Of a DNA stretch of 64,000 nucleotides, positions 1 through 12,569 are shown piece by piece; the first letter of the stretch is position 1, and the number at the start of each line of letters is the position of its first letter. Location of the stretch: positions 8,060,001-8,124,000 of the forward strand of contig OY720098.1 of NCBI GenBank assembly GCA_963082875.1. The letters are read 5' to 3'. The position numbers were made by a program, and so were the translations under genes. The DNA comes from Corella eumyota (taxonomy: Eukaryota; Chordata; Ascidiacea; Phlebobranchia; Corellidae). Under the pieces are notes generated by a model. That model saw only the letters and a program-made list of their open reading frames with translations, did no database searches and was not told the origin of the DNA.

Positions 1-64
1 ATTATTATTCAAAACAAAATTTCAGATGCAAACAAATAATTAAAAATAGACCAGTAAAACTCAC

Positions 65-595
65 TTAATTTAAAATGCGTAACTTCGCAAGCATCATGAA
101 CGTACTGCTTTGCCAACAACTCCATAGCATTGTTTGATTCCATTTTTGTGGTTAACTTACTTTTAAGGGATAATATTAAAACCTTGGGCAAAATTCACCC
201 GCCAAAATAAGTTGTTTTCTTTTTCAACCTCAATGTTGTCAAATATGAAATTTTAGTTTGCCAATTTCAAATTGCTTGTTTGAATTTGTTGAAACTTCAT
301 ACTAACCATACAAGTTTTATGTTTAACAGTTTTATTATATAAATTTATAATCACAAACTTAAACAATATTATAGTTTACAAAAACTCAAATTTTAACTAG
401 CGGAAGCTTATAAGTAACCATAAAACAGGAATCGAACCATAAAGTAAACTATAAAAAACTTTGGCTGCTGTGGATAAGGATTTTTTTAATAAAAAGATTT
501 TAATAATTTGTGATATTTAGATTAAAATTCTGCACAATTAAGATGAATATTTAAATAAAAAATGTTTATACCTGATCTGAAGTTTTTGGAAACAT
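65..595 (-). CDS. CENP-X-like histone-fold protein, 5' part only
   Basis: Partial gene running off the left edge. Exon 1 is 595-572 (MFPKTSDQ, donor CAG|GTATAA) and exon 2 is 182-65 (donor GTGAGT at 64); any later exon lies outside the window. The spliced start reads through LILSLKSKLTTKMESNNAMEL and then LAKQYVHDACEVTH. This resembles the N-terminal helix-loop-helix of CENP-X/MHF2, where human has [21 protein letters not shown]. CENP-X is an 80-residue histone-fold subunit of the CENP-S/CENP-X (MHF) complex, which acts at kinetochores and with FANCM on DNA. The family call rests on a short alignment made from memory, so another histone-fold protein is possible. The start lies 395 bp from GIGYF in divergent orientation. 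Confidence 0.4.
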
Positions 596-990
596 GATTA
601 TTTGCCATGGCTGTTTCTTGCTTGCGTTTGCGATGATCCATGAAATGACTGTTCGTTCCAAATTAAATTTACTAATTAGCCTATTGCGCGCTTGTTGTCA
701 AGTTAAAATATTATATAACAGTATAAAAGTTGATGTGAATTATTTTTAAAAGTTTTTAAATTTAATTTAATGGAATATGTTATTCCTGTTTGCAAAGTCA
801 GGAGTTTTTTCAACTCATTTTTATCTTCATATCGCCTGACTGTAAAACAAAACCAGTCAGCCAGAACTAACCTTATGTATTCTTTTCATTAAATTATTAT
901 GCCACTTTTATTAAATTATTAGCAATTAATAAAAAAACACTTTGTGATATCTTACCATTGTTCCCTACTTGTCATTTACAAAACAGAAAT
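596..990. promoter_or_regulatory. Divergent intergenic region, probable shared promoter
   Basis: This 395-bp gap separates the starts of the CENP-X-like gene (minus) and GIGYF (plus), so both promoters must lie here. I see no clear TATA box. An acceptor-like site ending ACAAAACAG lies four bases before the GIGYF ATG, which could be a spliced-leader trans-splice site or a 5'UTR intron end. Confidence 0.4.
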
Positions 991-3900
991 ATGTCGTCAG
1001 CAGAAACATTGAATTTTGGCCCGCAGTGGTAAGAAAATAAAATTGCAATAAATGTTTAAACTAAAAAAAGAGTTAAATTAGACTATACTTTCATATTTTT
1101 AGGTAATAAATATCTTATCTAATTATGTTTTTTTTACTAAAGTAAATAAAAAAAATTTTTTTTTAGGCTTAGAGATTTATCCTCGCGTGGGGGCTCAAAT
1201 TCAGCAGCTCCTCCATCACCCTCGACTGCTGCCCCAACTACCAAGTTTAAACTTGCCCAACATCGGTGATTACATTTGCTTTTATTTCTACCTTTTAAAA
1301 TTTAAAAAAAATTATTTAAATGGCCTTATTTATGGTTTAAAATAACTTAAATTATATAGTTATGGTCGTGAAGAAATGTTAGCTTTATTTGAACAACAAC
1401 AAAGCATCCCTCCTGAGTTGACAAGCGCTCCAAACATCATAAACGAAGAACCTCTGGAACCGATTTCTCTTATTCCTCTTACAGAAGAAGACCAGGTTCA
1501 TTTCTACTATTTTGTTAAAAAAACTCACAATAAATTTTTAAACATTAAAAGTATTACTAGTGATTGAAAATAATCATTTTTGTCTTTTTAATTTTTAGCG
1601 TGCATTTTCTGGTATCATCAACAGTGATGTATATCACAGACCCAGAGGTGGAGGAAACTCCATTTCAGGTCGAGGAAGATCAGCTCCACCGAGAGGTAGG
1701 GGAAGAGGCAGGGGTGACTCCTACATGAGAAGTGTGAGTCAGAATGAAGAAGGAGGAGGACCTTCATATGGGAGAGGAGTGCCAAGAGAGTTTGGGAGAA
1801 GAGAAAGTTGGGATGAAAGGGGATTTGGAAGGGGAAGTAAGTTTTTGCTTCAAATAACAATAAGAAAAGCCTAACTAAAAAAAATCATAAAACAATTTTG
1901 GCAATGTGCAAATATCATTTGTAAAAGTTTAAAAAAAATCTTTTTTTACTTTTAGCTCGAGGAGGATTTGAAGATGGTCCTCCTATGAGAAAACCTATTC
2001 GTCGTTCTGATGCTTGTGAAGACTGGAGGAGTGACTCTATAAGAGGGAGTGGTGATGGTGCGGATGCTGAGGGACCTGAAAACAGTGACTGGAAACCTGC
2101 CCCGAGAAGAGACAGTTGGAGAGGTAGATAATGTTTCAATTTCTGTTTATAAAAAAATTAAAATAATTTGGTATATATACATATTTAATTTGTGTTATTT
2201 CCTAGATGCTCCTCGATCTGGAGGACCAAGTTGGAGGGAAGGTGGAGGTGGAAGAGAGAATAAGGAATCTCGAGATACTCGGGATTGGACTGAGGTTTCT
2301 TTTCATTCAAGAGATCGAAAACCAATTTCTAGAGCACGTTCATTAAGCAGCAAATATGATGTAAGTCAAAAAATTGTTTTATTTCTCACTTTTTAACCTG
2401 GTTTGTAAATAATAAAAACGAGTATTTGTTATTTTTAAATAAATAAATTTTATCTAAAGGGTGATCTTGGATTGATGCCGGAGTGGGCAAATGATGCGGA
2501 GGGTGAAGAAGTTGGAGTGTTTGACTCCTCCGGAACATTCCAAAGTGTAAGATCAAGTTAAAAATTTTAGAAATTTATGACAAATTTATGTTTTCTTTTT
2601 TTTAGAAATTTATGTTTTTAATCAAATTAACTAATTAACTTTATAGGCCTATACAACTTAAAAACAATTAAAATGGTATTTTAGATTGTATATATATTTT
2701 TGTTGTAATATCTTTAAGTATTTTACACTTGACTATGTTCAATTTTGCATAATAGAAAGGTACTTATGTTAACAAAGCAGAATTAAGAGTTTCATTGTAA
2801 CTTTACCTTTGTTCTCTAAAAAAAATAACTCTAGTATTTGTTATTTTAATGCTTTCTTTATTTAAGGCATTTATAATAAAAGTAAAATTAGGTAACCATG
2901 TTGGTTTTGTTTTGACATAGTTCAGAAAATTGTAATTTTTTTACAGAAACATTTAAAATCTGGTCGCATCACAAAGGAGAAAGAAAAACCGGCTCGGGTT
3001 TCATCTAACTTACAAACCACAACCACTTTACAACAAATTAAAGAAATAAAAACCCCAACCAAAAACGAAGTCAATAACACTAAAGAAACTGGTGAATATA
3101 ATCATTTTGTTATTGAATAACTAAATTTTTTAAATATCTTTTTATGCTGTGTATGTAGAAGGTATAAACTTAAATGTAAATTATGTTTAGAATCTAAATC
3201 ACCCCCTAAACCTAAAGACAAAGAAATTGTTGTTGCACAAAAATTACCAACTGTCAATCAAACTGAAGCTGTCAATCATCAGGGTTCTGATATTGTGGAA
3301 AATAAAAATTTGATTGAGAAGCCGACCGCTCCACCTGAAACTTCAACAACAAACCAAAAAGAAATTGAGAATAAGTTGGAAAGTGTTGTGGAATCCACAC
3401 CACAAGTAACTCAAAATTCTGCCCCAAATATATTTGGTAAGTTCACCTGAGAGGTTTTATATATGTAAATATATTTTTTTATTAAAACTTTTTTTATTAA
3501 AATCAAAATTTCATTTTAGAACCACCTCAAACTAATCAACTTGAAGAAACAGATGAACTGAGTCATATTGAACAGGTTTTTATTAATATAATTTAACCAA
3601 TACCCTCTCTATTTATTTAAAAATCCCAATAAAAAATGAAAAAACTTGTTTATTTATGTTATTCTAACATTGAGAAACTGGTTTTATTTTATTTATTAAT
3701 TTTAGGTTAATTGTTTTTTTTAATTTAAATGTTTACAGGCTGCATTAAACTTGGTTGATTCGATTACTGAAAATGATGAAAAAGGTGTTTGGGACACGCC
3801 AGCCTCTGATCCTGTTCGTCAGAATTTTTCCACCTCAAATATATCTGAACTTACACAAAAGTGGTTTTATAAGGATCCTCAGGGAGAAACACAAGGTCAA

Positions 3901-6900
3901 AACCACTTCATTAAAAGCTTTTAAAAAAAAAACTTGTACACAATATATATAAAAGTCTGTACAAAAAAAGAACAAATTCGAAAATAGTTTTGTAAATTTC
4001 TGTAGAACAAATTGGTTATTGATTTGCATTAATTAAAGAACTCCCCTTTCTCTATTAAAAATAATTGCTGCTTTGTTTATAATTTTAATATATTTTTTAA
4101 ACAGGTCCTTTTAGTAACCAGGAAATGGAGGAGTGGTTCTCGGCAGGTTATTTTACTATGAATTTGAACATTAAACGAGCATGCGACCCCCAGTTTATCA
4201 CTCTTGGTGAACTTGTCAGTCTAAGAGGCCCAAGACCTTTTATTCAAAACCAACCTCAGGTAAATAAACCTAAGTATAGATGGCTTTGTGTTATGATTGT
4301 GCTATTAGCTTTTTTTATTCACTGTAGCATATAATACCATTGGTAATTATGGTTCTTATTTTATTACATACACATGTAATACAACTATAAAATATGTGTT
4401 ATCTATAGTTAAACACATTTTAAACTTAGGAATTAGCAGCACAGAAGCATAATGAAATGTTGGAACAACAACTAAAACTGTTGGCTATTCAACAAAAACA
4501 ACAGCAACAGCAACAACAACAATTGCAATTACAGAAGCAACAACAGCAGCAACAACAGCAGCAACAATTGATACAACAACAACAACTACTAAGGTAAATA
4601 AAACATGGTATTATTAACAATAACACTGGGTTGCCTAAATCCTTAAATTTTTTTGTATTTATTAATTTTTATTGTACCAGATACCAGCAACAACAGCAAG
4701 AAACGGCTTACCGCAACTTGATGTCCAGGTTAAATGCCAGCGAAGAATTTCTGGCCATGAATGCACAGCAAAAACAGGCCACTGTATTACAATACATGAA
4801 CATTATACAACAACAAGCAACATCACTGCCACAAAACAAGTGAGTTGTCTTATTTATATTTAAAGGCTTATTACTTTATACAGAGCTGACAAATTTATTT
4901 ACCTTGTTTGGTAAATCAACAACTGTAAAAATGAACTTGTTGTTTGGCAAAAATTTTAAGCCCCTTTTTCATTTTAAGACCATTGACAAATGCACCACAG
5001 CATCCAATGTGGGATAATGATATGGCTACAGTTGGAAGACCTTCACCAGTTCCCTCTTCACAACAACAACAACAACTTGCAGAAATGATTAAACAAAAAG
5101 AGCAGGTAATTTCTAAAGAATTTATTTCTAAGAAAAAAATATAAATATCATTAATACAAGAGCAAATGTGTTAGAAGTTTGCATTTTATTCTTATTCAAA
5201 ATTGTTCGATGCACGTTAACATTTATTTTATTTTATTTTTGCAGCAAAATGAATTGCAAAAACTTCAGGAAGAACAGGAAAGAAGAAAGGAAGAACAATC
5301 AAGAAGGGAAGAATTACTCAGAATCCAAGAAGTATTTATTCAGATATATTAAGCAAATATATTATTTTATTTGAACTATCGTAAAGGCTATTTTTTAATT
5401 TTTTTTTTTTATAATTTTAAGGCTCAGGAAAAAATTAAGTTATTGCAGCAGCAAGAAGAAAAGGCAAGAATACAAAAAGAAATCAAACAAAATCAAAGAA
5501 AACAGGTACAACACTAGTCCAAAAGTTTTTGTAAAGTTATATTTATTTATTTATCATTTTGTACTTAATACTTATGTTAAAAAAAAACTATATTATTTGT
5601 ATTCAGGCTGAACTGTTAAGAGAGAAGGCTTTCAAAGAAGAAGCTGAAAGAAAGGCAAAAGAAGAAGAGAGAAAACAAAGAGAGGAAGAAAAAAGGAGAA
5701 AGGTAAAAAGTTTTAACTTTGGTGTTCAAGTTTGAAATTATAATCGGCCTAAAACCTATACTGTATTTATTTCTTACCAATTTAAAATTTTATTCTTATT
5801 CTTAAATATTTTTTGTTGTATAGATGGAGGAAGAGAAGGCTCGAATGGAGATTGCAAGATTAAAGGAGGAAGCTAGAAAGGAAGAGGAGGAAAGAAGAAA
5901 AATTGAAATTTCAAAAAGGCAGACATTTGTTAACATAGATTTTTTTTTAATTAAGTAAATAATAATGGAGTCTCTTAAAATTATTTCAAGACTTTTTTAA
6001 ACTTTATTTAAAAGTTTTTAATTTTTTTTTAATTACAGGAAAGAAGAGAAAAAACGTGAAGAAGAAAATAGAAGAAAGCAGTTGGAAAAAGAGAAGGAAA
6101 AAGAAAGGCAACTCAAATTAAAAGAAGAAGAAATAAAACGAAAACAAGCTGAAGAGAGAAAAGTAAAACTACTCATAAATTTGTACCCATTAAAATTTTG
6201 GAATTTATTTTTTTTTTTAATTCTTTTTTCTTATTTCAGGCTCAGGAAGAAGCACAAAAAGCTCAAAAAGAATTTGAAATACAACGAGCAAAGGAGGAAG
6301 CAATAAGAAAAGTAATAATTTAATTTTCCTTACACTTTTAATTCAACTCATCTTAAAGTTCTTGTATTATTCATTCTTTTTCTTACATTTTTTTACTTGA
6401 ATTATATATAAATTTTCAGAAACAACAAGAACAATTAAAAAACATCAAATTACCGACCACATCAAACTGGGCACAACAACACAACCAACCCTCGACCAAC
6501 CAACAACATAAATCTGTGGTTGCTATTCAGAAAATAGAAGAACAAAGAGAAAGGGAAAGAAGAGAACAGGAAAGAGAAGTAAGTTATATTATTATTAAAA
6601 CTACGAAAAAATGAATGTGTATTCTCATGCTTGTCTTTATAGAGTTGGTACAATAAGCACTAAAATTTGTTAATAAATGTATATTATACCAGCAACTACG
6701 ATATCTTCAACAACAGCAGCAACAACAACAGAAAGGTGTATGGGGTAGTTCCCCTGTTGTTGGCACACCCAACCAGGTGTCTAAATCTTTGATGGAGATT
6801 CAACAAGAAGAAGCCAAAAGGCAGAAAGATGTAGTCTCACAGCAGCCCCCTCCTCCAGTAAGCATTTTGTTTCACCTTTTTTTTAAGTGTTTTTGGAAGT

Positions 6901-8119
6901 TTTTTTACAGTTCAAATGAATTTAAATAACTTTTTTGTGATGGTTAATTTTGTAATCTTACTTAGACAAAGCCTGAGATCCCCCTTAATGTTGCTGGGGC
7001 TTGGGGAGGTCGCCAATCATCACCTTGGGGTCAACAGTCTTACCAGCCCCCTGTATGGGACAGCCCCATTTCTAACAATCAGCAATTTGAACCAAAGCAA
7101 CCCCCAAAACAAAACAAGGTTCTTAACGAAACTAATCTTTCAACTTCTTAAATATCATTAAATGTAGAATTTTCATATTACATTGTGACTTTGTTTTTTG
7201 TTTGTTTTAGCGCAATAAAAAAGGAAGCACAAAGGAAGAAAACAGTAATGTTCTAGCTTTGTTTAAGGAAGAAAAAACAGCACAAGGTGATGAGTTTGCC
7301 CAGTGGTGCGACAACAAAATTAAAACTATTCCAGCTGCCAAGGACTTGGATGGTGAGTTAAACTTTTGTGTATAAGCATATTGTGTACATTTTTATATTA
7401 TTTAAACTGTTAACTAAATAAATTTTATTTTGAAATTAAGTTCCTACTTTTGTTGGATTTCTGCGAGATGTGGAATCAGCGTATGATGTCAAAGATTATG
7501 TCACGAGTTATCTGGGTGACTCAAAACTTGCTCGAACTTTTGCTGATGAGTTTCTCCAACAACGATCAATGCTGAAAAAACAGAAGAAGGAACAACAACA
7601 ACTACAAAAAGAGCAACAGAAAGAACAAGCCAAACAACTTCAACAACAAAAACAAACTCAGAAAAAACAGGTTAGGGAACATTCAAATGAAGCAATATTT
7701 AAATTAAACAAATTTCGTTAGTGTTTATTATTTTTTGAAACATCATCATGTATTGTTTGTCCAACTATTTAAAGGCCAAGAAAACTCAACCAGCTGTTAC
7801 TGGCTGGAACCAGGAGCCACCGGCACCAGAAGGTTCCGAAGTGGTGACCGGAAGTACCAAACGTGGCAAACGAAAGCAACGAAAACTACAAAAAGTTGAT
7901 CCGAGCATATTAGGTTATATTTAATTTTTTGATACTTAGTATTTAACACTTTTTTAAATATTTTTTTTGTTAAACAAATGAATTAATATAGTTTATGCTC
8001 TTATTTTTTTTGTTAAAGTTATGAATTAAAATAGTTTATGCTTTCTCTCTATAGGTTTTTCGGTTAATGCTGCATCAGATCGTGTCAATATGGGCGAAAT
8101 AGAAACACCAGAAGGCTAA
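991..8119 (+). CDS. GIGYF: GRB10-interacting GYF protein (GIGYF1/2 orthologue)
   Basis: I trace 28 coding exons giving 1246 aa, close to human GIGYF2 (1299). First exon 991-1028 (MSSAETLNFGPQW), last 8055-8119. GIGYF with 4EHP represses translation of bound mRNAs and acts in ribosome-collision quality control. Near the N-terminus YGREEML fits the 4EHP-binding motif (Y-x4-M-L). An RG-rich stretch follows (exons 4-5). The GYF domain (about residues 496-545, exons 11-12) has KWFYKDPQG and the signature GPF-x4-M-x2-W-x3-GYF, which binds Pro-rich PPGL-type ligands. Then come a long Gln-rich part, a charged coiled coil rich in E/K/R/Q (exons 16-23), a conserved block around ESAYDVKDYVTSYLGD, and the C-terminal DPSILGFS motif. 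Exon 19 ends at a GC donor (see findings). The frame stays open across all exons. Confidence 0.95.
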
Positions 8120-9174
8120 AAGTTTAAATTTTCCAGGCAAAAACTTTATATATTGATTAAAAACTGATACGAATAACTTCGGTTACACAATGATTCGTGC
8201 CAAGAAGAGAAGGGAGATTGGTTAAAATTTGCCAATACAAAATTTTTCCAAATTGTCACAAATACTCTTGGCTTACTTAAAGGTGTTGAGGTCATGATAT
8301 ATGGCAAAAGTGTTGGTGTTTTTATTTTGTTTCACTTTTTTTTAATAGATTGGTGGGTAGGATCTAAATTACTTTTTCTTTTTTAATTTAAATTCAATGA
8401 TAAATAAGTTTTGTTTACATTCCTTCTGTATTGAAACGTTCTTTTTACAGTTGTTTTACAGAAACAAACTTTTTTATTAACTAGTGCTATTTTATTATGT
8501 TTAAAGTTGAACGTTATTATTTTAAAGACAAATTTTACTGAGGATTTATATGATACATGTAGCAAAATTTAGTTAATAGAAAAACATTTAAATTTCGAAA
8601 ACCTTCTTCTGCAGTGAGATCCACTTTGTAAATTTTTAGTTTTTCTTTTGTCAATATAATTTCCACAGATATTGTAAACCAACATTTGAAATAAAGTAAT
8701 ACTTAGCAATATGAATGTTGTTTTTTATTAAATTTAATTTTAATTCGATATTAAGTTGAATACATATATATATTTCATGGTTTTTAAGTAAGCCTGTCTG
8801 ATAAACAAAATTGGCTTCAGCTTCATTTTAATGATAAACAACGTCATAGTTTGTGTTGTTCTTGTACTGAAGAGTGCGAGGGGGTTGTGTTCGGAATGTT
8901 TTTAACTATGTATTGTTTACAAAAAATTGTAAGAATATATGCTTAATCATTTTGCTAATGTATTTCTAAAATAAAATTTTGATTTTAAAGGTATATTTTT
9001 GTTGTTTTTTACGATGTATAGTAGCTTAAAAATGCGTTATAAAAAGATAATATGACGTCATTTAGGAGAAAAAAGTTTTATCCTCACTAATTTTCCAAGG
9101 AATGTTTGTAAAAATCGTAAAGCAATTGTTCAGGAATTTATCACAATTGAAATTCACACAAATAAGTTGTAGAA
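8120..9174. other. GIGYF 3'UTR and intergenic DNA
   Basis: No gene seen. A canonical AATAAA at 8690-8695 probably ends the GIGYF transcript, with a further AATAAA-like site near 8970. A TGACGTCA octamer lies at 9053-9060. An acceptor-like AAGTTGTAG ends two bases before the next ATG. Confidence 0.5.
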
Positions 9175-12100
9175 ATGACGGATCCAGGCTCATCTTCATC
9201 AGGTGCTTGTAGCAGTAGAGCGAATTTACCAAAAATTGAAATTGATAGCAGGTGTCTAAAACTAATTAAAACGCAGCAACAAGAAATAAAGACATTACGA
9301 GAATCTTTATCTGAACTTCAAACCAGGTAATGTTATGTAAAATATATAAAATAAAACAACTTAATTAAATGTAAATATATATATAATCTTAAGTTGTAAT
9401 TAGGGCCATTATGGAAAGCTCAAAAACCACTTGACTTATGTAACAGGTATGAATTAATGATGATGAAAAAAACAATTGGCTTCAGCTTTATTACATTAGT
9501 ACACGAGGTCCTGGGTTCGATCCCCACTTCTCATGCTGTAACACCCTTAGGTGAAGCGCTATAACTGGTATAAACTTCTGTTAAGCCAACACTTAATCAG
9601 AAGCTTAAATTTTGGGTAATTATAGATATACACCGTCCCAAACTGCCAAGGCAACTCAAAACTGGGTCAGGATCAGGGTTACAGTTGTTACTCTATGTTT
9701 CGGTCGTAAAGTTGACTTTTCCACACCCAGGATAAACAAATAAAAAAATATTTTGTTTCACAAGTTTTATTTTTAGATATGATTTGTTACGAAACCAGGA
9801 GAGCTTAGAACAAGTTAATGAAAATGCCCAATCAGTTTCTGTAAATACTAAAGTTACACAGGAGCTGGTAAAAAAAAATTTGGAGTTGCAACAACAACTA
9901 AATGAAACTGAAACTGAACAACAAAATCGATTTGTAATTATTTAAGTTGCTTTAAATTCTCTTCTGTAAACCTTTATTAATTTACTCAAGGACCTAGGAC
10001 TTCAACCTAATTGCTAAGTCATTAATTAAACTGTATTTTGTGTTTAAAAAAAGACTGATTCAGTATCTTACTACTATTATAAATATAAGTAAGAATTTTA
10101 ATATTTTTTAAAAATATTTGCGTAACTTTTAAGTAATTATTTGTGTAGGACCTTGAAAATTTAAAACAGATGGTTGAGAAATATAGAGAACAGCTTCAAA
10201 TGAAAGATCGTGAAATTGCATTGTTGAGGGAAAATAAATCAAAAGATGCTGTAGATAAAAACAAAATGGTAATAGCAATTTTATTGTTTTTAACTTAACC
10301 TTATTTATATAAAAAATTGTTCTCTGTGGGTACAGATTTAAGTTTATAGAAATTTAAATGTTTTTTAAATTTTTGTCTAATTTTAAAAATTTTGTTTGTG
10401 TTGTTAAGATTTGTCGATATGAATCTTCCCTAAGAAAATGTAAGGCTTCTTGTGATGCACTAAATGAAACCATTGAACAACAACAGCAAGAATTAAAAAA
10501 CAGCAAATTAAAAGAAGGTAGGGATTATGAAAATTAACTTTTCCTAAACTGCTGTTCTTTAGATTGTATATATATTATTTTAAATTTTTTGATTTGTTAT
10601 ACTAAAATTTAAACTTCTTGTGTAAATGGAAATACTGTACGAGTATTCAGTATTAAACTGGTAAAATTTAAAAGGGTTGTAAAATATGGTTTAACTATTT
10701 GCCAGCTAATGACGGTATAAAACCAACCACATCAATCCAACCACAACAGAGTGAAGAAGAAGAAGATTATGTTCCTGCCGTACCAATTGAATGCCAGACC
10801 GTAAGTTTCAAATATTTTCTAATTTTAAGATTTGAAAAACACCATAGCTTTATTATAATTGTCTAATAATTAACTGCTGATAAAGTGTTGGCTTAGCAGA
10901 AGTTTTAACCAGTTATAGTGCCTTAGAATCACCTGAGGATCTTGTGTGGTTAATTCAAATTTCTGACCGTTACACCACGCTGTCAACATTGCTAACATTA
11001 ACTTAATTTAAATGTGATCTTTGCTACAGACTGTTGAAATCGAGACTTTAAGAAAAAAGCTGCAAACTTTACAATTACAATATGATAATGTGCAAGTTCA
11101 GAACAGAAGTTTACTCAACAATGATAAGCTGTTAAAATCCAAACTTTGTAAAAAGGAAGAAGAATTGGCTACAAACAAGGTCTAACATTATTAATTGTAT
11201 TTAAATTTTGATCTTAGCAGTATTACATGTTTTTGAAAATAAATATTTTTTTAACAGTAAATTCACTAAAACAATTTTAAATAAATTTGTTAGAAACTGA
11301 CCGAAAAGACACGAAGTCAGCTTCATGAAGAAATAGAATCTCTCCATAAACAAATTAACCAACTTAAAACGGAGAAGGGTAATATTTTTTTTTAGATAAC
11401 ATACTAAACAATAAAGACAGCATGTTGTCATTTTTTGGTGTCATTTTGAAACCTTATGAATTTTTAAGATAACGAGTTTAAAGCTTACCTACTACAAAGC
11501 AAAACTTTCGAAGATGACTTTAATGAAGAACGACAAGAAAAACAAAAAGCTGTCGAAGAACTTCAAAAATATAGATCACACAGGAACAATCAACCAGGAA
11601 ATTTCTATTCAACTTCACCGCCGCAACATCATCATTCACAACATCAACAAGAATACTTTCAACAACCACCACAAAACCAGGGTTATCCACCACGAAGATA
11701 CGCAGACACCCATGCACAACCAAGACCCTCCTACCCAGTTAAATCCTCTCAACCTAGTAGCACATTTCCTCAAACTCATCAGCGGAACACTACCCCGTAT
11801 CAAGGTAATTTAAACGAATATTAATTTGCAAAGCAGGACTAAGAGATTAGACACATTTTTGTCTAATAAATAATAACTTGTCTTGTATTGTATTTTACTG
11901 TTTAAATGATTTTTAAATTAAAAATAGTGTATTTGGTATTAAAGGGGAGATTCAAAGACCACATGCAAACCAAACTAGACCACGACTACACATTGGATTC
12001 ACTGACAACAACATGCAAACTTATCAACAAGTATTTTTTTATTTATTAAACATGTTAAAAATGACATCTTTTAACTTTCTTCTGTTACTGTATATATATA

Positions 12101-12569
12101 TATTTTTTTTTAAAGTTAATTTTCAAATATAAAAATGAGTCTAAAAAAAAAAACGAGAATTTTTACAATTAAAATAAAAAACTATCCTGTGTATAAGGCA
12201 AAAAATAATTATTTTTTGTTTTGAGAATCCCACCTCCCAACAAACCAACCGCGCTCTACAAACTGCTCCTGTACAATCTTCACAAAGTCAAGGACCCAGT
12301 TTTAGACATTCACGCTCAATGCAGGTAGATGCCTTCTTTTATTAAATTATGCAGTTGTTTTGAAGTTATAGCAGTTGTATAGTATTAATTACTTGATTCT
12401 CCTGGTAAAAAGCATTTGATTAGCCACAAAAACTTTTAAAAAAATTTATAGTTATTTCCTTATAAACAAAAATCATCTTGATATTATCAGTTATACTTTT
12501 GAATAAATTGTTTTTAAGGACTCGCATTCTTCTAACTCACAACATGGACCAGCAGATCCTACCAACTAA
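9175..12569 (+). CDS. TNIP/ABIN-like coiled-coil protein with UBAN ubiquitin-binding motif
   Basis: Eleven coding exons (9175-9326, 9777-9933, 10149-10268, 10409-10517, 10706-10800, 11030-11179, 11294-11378, 11469-11804, 11945-12030, 12226-12324, 12519-12569) give 479 aa. Most of residues 25-330 is predicted coiled coil. Around residues 303-314 the sequence FEDDFNEERQEK fits the UBAN consensus D-F-x2-E-R-x2-R/K. That motif is shared by TNIP/ABIN, NEMO and optineurin, where it binds linear or K63 ubiquitin in NF-kB signalling. The preceding LLQSKTFEDDF resembles TNIP1 LLKQQVKIFEEDF. The C-terminal third is a low-complexity tail rich in Q, H, P, S and Y. I did not see the NEMO C-terminal zinc finger. 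NEMO or optineurin relatives are the alternatives. Confidence 0.6.
9490..9752 (+). mobile_element. tRNA-derived SINE, copy 1 (intron 1 of the TNIP-like gene)
   Basis: The left part holds an RNA polymerase III B-box (GGTTCGATCCC at about 9519). The body (CACCCTTAGGTGAAGCGCTA, then a block around CCCAAACTGCCAAGGCAACT) is shared with the inverted copy near 12.7 kb. It ends in an A-rich tail. The tRNA-like head, common body and A-tail identify a SINE; I cannot name the family. Confidence 0.75.
10870..10995 (-). mobile_element. Diverged SINE fragment (copy 3)
   Basis: The plus-strand stretch GTTGGCTTAGCAGAAGTTTT and the following TTATAGTGCCTTA match the middle of the two better SINE copies in reverse orientation. 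The tRNA-like end is too diverged to delimit. It lies in intron 5 of the TNIP-like gene. Confidence 0.4.

Noticed and set aside
2049-2396. 115-codon open frame on the plus strand
   Set aside because: It overlaps GIGYF exons 5 and 6 out of frame at the start and reads through an intron. The exon model explains the coding signal.
9505-9580. tRNA gene suggested by the B-box
   Set aside because: No cloverleaf can be drawn; the box belongs to a SINE with shared body and A-tail.
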